Below are positions 60,260 to 64,000 of a stretch of 64,000 nt of DNA, piece by piece. Position 1 is the first letter of the stretch; each line of letters opens with the position of its first letter. A program made the translations under genes and the position numbers. This stretch comes from Mariniblastus sp. (GTDB lineage: Bacteria; Planctomycetota; Planctomycetia; Pirellulales; Pirellulaceae). The notes below the pieces were generated by a model, which worked only from the letters and a program-made list of their open reading frames with translations, searched no databases and was not told the origin of the DNA. The DNA lies in assembly GCA_014237975.1 (NCBI GenBank), contig JABACA010000007.1:1-64000 (forward strand), given 5' to 3'.

Positions 60260-61861
60260 TCAAACCTGCAGTACACCCGTTCGAAACGGCTGATCCTCGG
60301 CATGTCGCGTGACGATCCTGAGGGAATCAATCAATGTCTGACGGGTTTCATCCGGATGGATAATTCCGTCCACCCATAAACGCCCTGCGGCATACCGAAT
60401 ATCGGTTGACGTATCGTAGGCATCGGTCACTTTCTGCTTCAACTCTTCCAGTTCAACCGTGTCTGGTTCTTGGCCTGCCCGCTTGAGTGCTGCAATGTTG
60501 ATATCGAGAATCGTCGAGGCGGCCTGTTTTCCACCCATGACCGCGTAACGGGCATTGGGCCAGGCAAAAATCAAACGCGGATCGAATGCTTTGCCACACA
60601 TTGCATAGTTTCCTGCCCCGTAACTACCACCCGTAATCAATGTTATCTTGGGAACCCGGCTGTTTGAAATCACGTTCACCACCTTGGCGCCAGCCCTGAT
60701 AATACCCATTTGTTCACTGTCACGGCCAACCATGAAACCCATTACATCCTGCAGGAAAAGCAAGGGGGTCCAGGTCTGGTTGCAGTCCATGATAAACCGA
60801 GCTTCCTTGTCCGCGCTATCATGATAGATGACACCGCCGAATTGCATCCCTTCTTTGGCAGATTCGACGACGGTCCGCTGGTTGGCAACCAGGCCGACCT
60901 GAAACCCGCCGATCTTGGCGTGCCCACAGACAATCGTCTTTCCATATTCAGCCTTGTACTCTTGAAATGAATCAGCATCGACCAAAAAGCTGATCAAGTC
61001 ACGAACGTCGTAGCGGGTTTGTGGATCGAATGGAATGGCATCATAGATATCAGCCGTCGCGCGAGCCGCTGCCACAGGGGGATCCGCAGAAAACTGACTT
61101 GCCATATGATCGGCAGGTAACATCTCAACCAACGCCCGCAATCTGGCGATCGCCGCCTCGTCATCCGGTTCCCGATAGTCAATCGTCCCACTGACAGTGG
61201 CATGCATTTCGGCACCACCAAGATCTTCATGGGAAACTTCCTGGCCAATCGCGCTTTTGACCAATGCCGGCCCAGCCAGGTACAACCCGGAACCTTCGGT
61301 CATGATCAACTTGTCACACAGGACGGGCAGGTACCCGCCACCGGCAACGCAATTCCCCATAATGGCAGCCAATTGCGGAATACCGAGTGCAGAAATAACA
61401 GCGTTATTACGAAAAATCCGACCAAAATCGTCTTCGTCGGGAAATACCTCATCCTGCAATGGCAAAAACACACCGGCCGAGTCAACCAGGTACAACAGGG
61501 GGACCCGGTTCTGTAATGCAATCCGCTGGGCTCGCAGTACTTTCTTGCAGGTCATCGGGAAAAAGGCACCGGCCTTGGTCGTCGCATCATTGGCGATGAT
61601 CATGACGGTACGTCCCGATACGTGTCCCATACCACAAACGACACTGGCCGACGAAGCACCGCCCCATTCCGGGTACATTTCCCAAGCTGCCCAGCGACCT
61701 ATTTCCAGGAAAAACGAGTCGTTGTCCAACAAAGAACCGATTCTTTCACGGGCCGTCATGCGGCCTTTTTGATGCTGCCGGTCGATGGCTTTCTGGCCAC
61801 CACCCAGCTCGATCAAGCCGCTTGCTTCGTCAAATTTTTGAATGAGTTCTTGCCAGGACAT
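60260..61861 (-). CDS. Acyl-CoA carboxylase, carboxyltransferase (beta) subunit
   Basis: GGGQKAIDRQHQKGRMTARERIGSLLD, NDATTKAGAFFPMTCKKVLRAQRIA, LYLVDSAGVFLPLQDEVFPDEDDFG, GGSYGAGNYAMCGKAFDPRLIFAWPNARYAVMGGKQAA. Confidence 0.93.
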   Translation of the reverse strand: MSWQELIQKFDEASGLIELGGGQKAIDRQHQKGRMTARERIGSLLDNDSFFLEIGRWAAWEMYPEWGGASSASVVCGMGHVSGRTVMIIANDATTKAGAFFPMTCKKVLRAQRIALQNRVPLLYLVDSAGVFLPLQDEVFPDEDDFGRIFRNNAVISALGIPQLAAIMGNCVAGGGYLPVLCDKLIMTEGSGLYLAGPALVKSAIGQEVSHEDLGGAEMHATVSGTIDYREPDDEAAIARLRALVEMLPADHMASQFSADPPVAAARATADIYDAIPFDPQTRYDVRDLISFLVDADSFQEYKAEYGKTIVCGHAKIGGFQVGLVANQRTVVESAKEGMQFGGVIYHDSADKEARFIMDCNQTWTPLLFLQDVMGFMVGRDSEQMGIIRAGAKVVNVISNSRVPKITLITGGSYGAGNYAMCGKAFDPRLIFAWPNARYAVMGGKQAASTILDINIAALKRAGQEPDTVELEELKQKVTDAYDTSTDIRYAAGRLWVDGIIHPDETRQTLIDSLRIVTRHAEDQPFRTGVLQV

Positions 61862-61948
61862 TGCATTTCAATTCATCTAAAATAGTGATGCGAAATCACA
61901 ACGCCGGTTCATTCGCACGGCCGGTTCATACCGACACGAGTATGGATA

Positions 61949-63724
61949 CTAGACGTCGCTGTCATCTCCTTTGAGCACCCAGTTTTCATCAAAACTGTCA
62001 GCCAACCACGCTGCGGCAACTTCCACCGACTCATCGTCCAGGTTGGTTTTCAGTTCTTCCAGACGGCGTTGGTTGCGCATGTGAGCCGAACGCAGATACA
62101 GCATACCTGTTGTCAAGTCTCGCTGTTTATCCGGTTCTGGAATGGTGCCATTGACCAACAAAGCCGTCAAACGGGAATAAACACAGCTGGACATATACAG
62201 CTCGGTCGCGACATCACCTAGCCGGGCCTGGATATACTGTTGATCGATCACTGCCTCGCGGTGCTTGATCAAGGCCACTTCGACTGCCCAGGAAAATTTT
62301 GCAATTTGCTTTCCCAAATTGCGGGCATGGAATCTCATGTGTTCATGCTTGATTGGAATCTTTGGCCGTGTTCGTAACATCTTGTATACCGTCAAGGGGT
62401 TTCGGGTAATGGCTTCCATGTCCCTGCCAACATGACGTATCCCAACCGCGGCGATAAAACACCGCAGCACGTCATTGGCTCCCTCTCCGATCTGATTCAG
62501 GCGGGCATCCCGCATCATGCGTTCGAAAGGTTGATCCGTAAAAAATCCTTTACCGCCCCAGATTTGCAGACAGTCGTTCGTAATTCTCCACAACTGATCA
62601 CTGGCAAACACTTTGAGCATGGCCGTTTCCACCATGTAATCATCTGCGCCGCTGTCGATCAGGGCTGCCGTGTGATAAGTCGCACTTTCCATGGCGTAAA
62701 TATCGGCTGCTGCTTGGGCAATCTTATCCTGGACCAGTTGGAATTCACCCAGTGTCTTCGTGAATTGGCGGCGGTGATTGGCCCGATAGACCATTCTTTC
62801 CAGGCAAAACTTGGCGGCGCCCGTACAGCAGGCACCGAACGTTGTCCGGCCATAGTCGAGTACCGTTAAAGCGACCCTGAGACCTTTCCCCATAGGTCCC
62901 AGGATGTTTTCCCTGGGAACGTACATGTCGTGGAATTCCATTCGACCCGTAGCCGTGCCACGAATTCCGCATTTCTCCATCCGCGCTTCAATGACTTTGA
63001 ATCCAGGCATATCCGGGGTCACCAGAAACGCGGTTATCTTGCCATCCGGTTCAGCCTCATCAGGCGTACGCGCCATCAAGGTAATCACGTCTGCAATACC
63101 ACCGTTGGTAATCCATCGTTTTTCGCCCGTTATCCGGAAACCCTTACCGTCCTCGGTGGGCTCGGCGCGGGTCCTGACATTTGCCGCGTCGGATCCGGCC
63201 AGCGGTTCGGTTAACGCGAATGCGGCCAACTTGTCACCACCTGCCAATGGTTTCATCCATTCCCGTTTTTGCTCTTCGGTGCCAAACAGCTCGAGTCCCC
63301 GCAAACCAATGGAGTGGTGAGCATTGACGAAGACGGCGGTCGAAGCACAATGTCCACCAATGATCTCCATGACACGACAATAATTGGTTTGGGAAAAGCC
63401 TTGGCCTCCGTATTGAGGCTGGATCGTCATTCCCAGAACTCCCAGGTCACCAAGCCCTTTTACCACGGAATCTGGAATGCGGGCATTGACGTCGATGTCG
63501 ACTGGGTCAATCTGTTCCCGACAAAACGTTTTAGTTTGATCCACCATTTGTTGACCGCGAAGCCGGTTTGCTTCCGGCAATTCGGGAAAGGGGATAATGG
63601 ATTCCGAACGGAATTTCCCAAAGAACAGGTCTTTGACGAAACCTTCTTTTTCGGGCCCGGAAAACAAAAGTTCTTCGACTTGTTGGATTTGTTTTTTTTG
63701 CACATCCGTTAAAGCGCTGGACAT
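61949..63724 (-). CDS. Acyl-CoA dehydrogenase
   Basis: AAFALTEPLAGSDAANVRTRAE, GEKRWITNGGIADVITLMA, LQIWGGKGFFTDQPFERMMRDARLNQIGEGANDVLR. Confidence 0.95.
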   Translation of the reverse strand: MSSALTDVQKKQIQQVEELLFSGPEKEGFVKDLFFGKFRSESIIPFPELPEANRLRGQQMVDQTKTFCREQIDPVDIDVNARIPDSVVKGLGDLGVLGMTIQPQYGGQGFSQTNYCRVMEIIGGHCASTAVFVNAHHSIGLRGLELFGTEEQKREWMKPLAGGDKLAAFALTEPLAGSDAANVRTRAEPTEDGKGFRITGEKRWITNGGIADVITLMARTPDEAEPDGKITAFLVTPDMPGFKVIEARMEKCGIRGTATGRMEFHDMYVPRENILGPMGKGLRVALTVLDYGRTTFGACCTGAAKFCLERMVYRANHRRQFTKTLGEFQLVQDKIAQAAADIYAMESATYHTAALIDSGADDYMVETAMLKVFASDQLWRITNDCLQIWGGKGFFTDQPFERMMRDARLNQIGEGANDVLRCFIAAVGIRHVGRDMEAITRNPLTVYKMLRTRPKIPIKHEHMRFHARNLGKQIAKFSWAVEVALIKHREAVIDQQYIQARLGDVATELYMSSCVYSRLTALLVNGTIPEPDKQRDLTTGMLYLRSAHMRNQRRLEELKTNLDDESVEVAAAWLADSFDENWVLKGDDSDV

Positions 63725-64000
63725 AAACCATTCCCTTGTTCACTGTCCTCCACATTGGTTGCGGTGGAAAGCAAAACGATATCTAGACGGTCGTGAATTC
63801 AATTCCCGAGCGTTGAACCAGGTGCCAAAAACAAAATCGCTGGTTAAAACGACAGACCAGGAAGAGATGAAAGACAAAAAATCGCCCGGCAACGGCACAG
63901 GGTCATCAACTCATAGTGCCTTGATTATCCCCAAATGTCTCAGCAAATCAACGTGCGGCAAGACCGCTTTTACGGTTGATTCATTAGCCCTTTTTAATAC

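Noticed and set aside
1-64000. CRISPR arrays, rRNA operons, transposases, tRNA genes
   Set aside because: None visible on reading: no regularly spaced repeats, no rRNA-like stretches, no transposase/integrase ORFs, and no convincing cloverleaf in the intergenic gaps; a tRNAscan/Infernal run would be decisive.

Overview
The window is 64 kb of bacterial chromosome. Planctomycete affiliation is an inference from the family content: two DUF1559 prepilin-like proteins, a PEP-CTERM protein, an FGE-like protein, MJ0042-type zinc-ribbon membrane proteins and DapL. It is almost fully coding. Core metabolic genes recognised from translated motifs include uvrA (5'-truncated by the window edge), asparaginase, pgk, gap, argB-argF-rph, sucA-sucB-lpd, dapL, nadE, a pta-like gene, an acyl-CoA carboxylase beta subunit and an acyl-CoA dehydrogenase. 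Two glycan blocks are interspersed. Block 1 (about 11.1-19.8 kb) carries a KpsF/KdsD-type isomerase, a Wzm/Wzt ABC exporter pair, two sulfotransferases of different families, GT4, GT2 and an unassigned GT-like protein. Block 2 (about 30.5-37.7 kb) carries GT4-like, GT8 didomain and GT2 proteins plus a paralogue of the unassigned protein. The most notable items are: (i) a UvrA polypeptide that continues from a preceding UvrA unit and ends in a roughly 350-aa extension with an internally duplicated W-rich module; (ii) a single-chain FAAL-ACP-alpha-oxoamine synthase megaenzyme; (iii) the KpsF-Wzm-Wzt-sulfotransferase block, suggesting a sulfated ABC-exported polysaccharide; (iv) the paralogous GT-like/coiled-coil family present once in each glycan block; (v) overlapping, mutually exclusive 7-bp hairpins just upstream of argB; (vi) a G8 tract in a glycosyltransferase gene where either a +1 or a -1 slip gives an almost immediate stop. 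I saw no rRNA, convincing tRNA, CRISPR array or transposase by eye. No searches or folding calculations were run.
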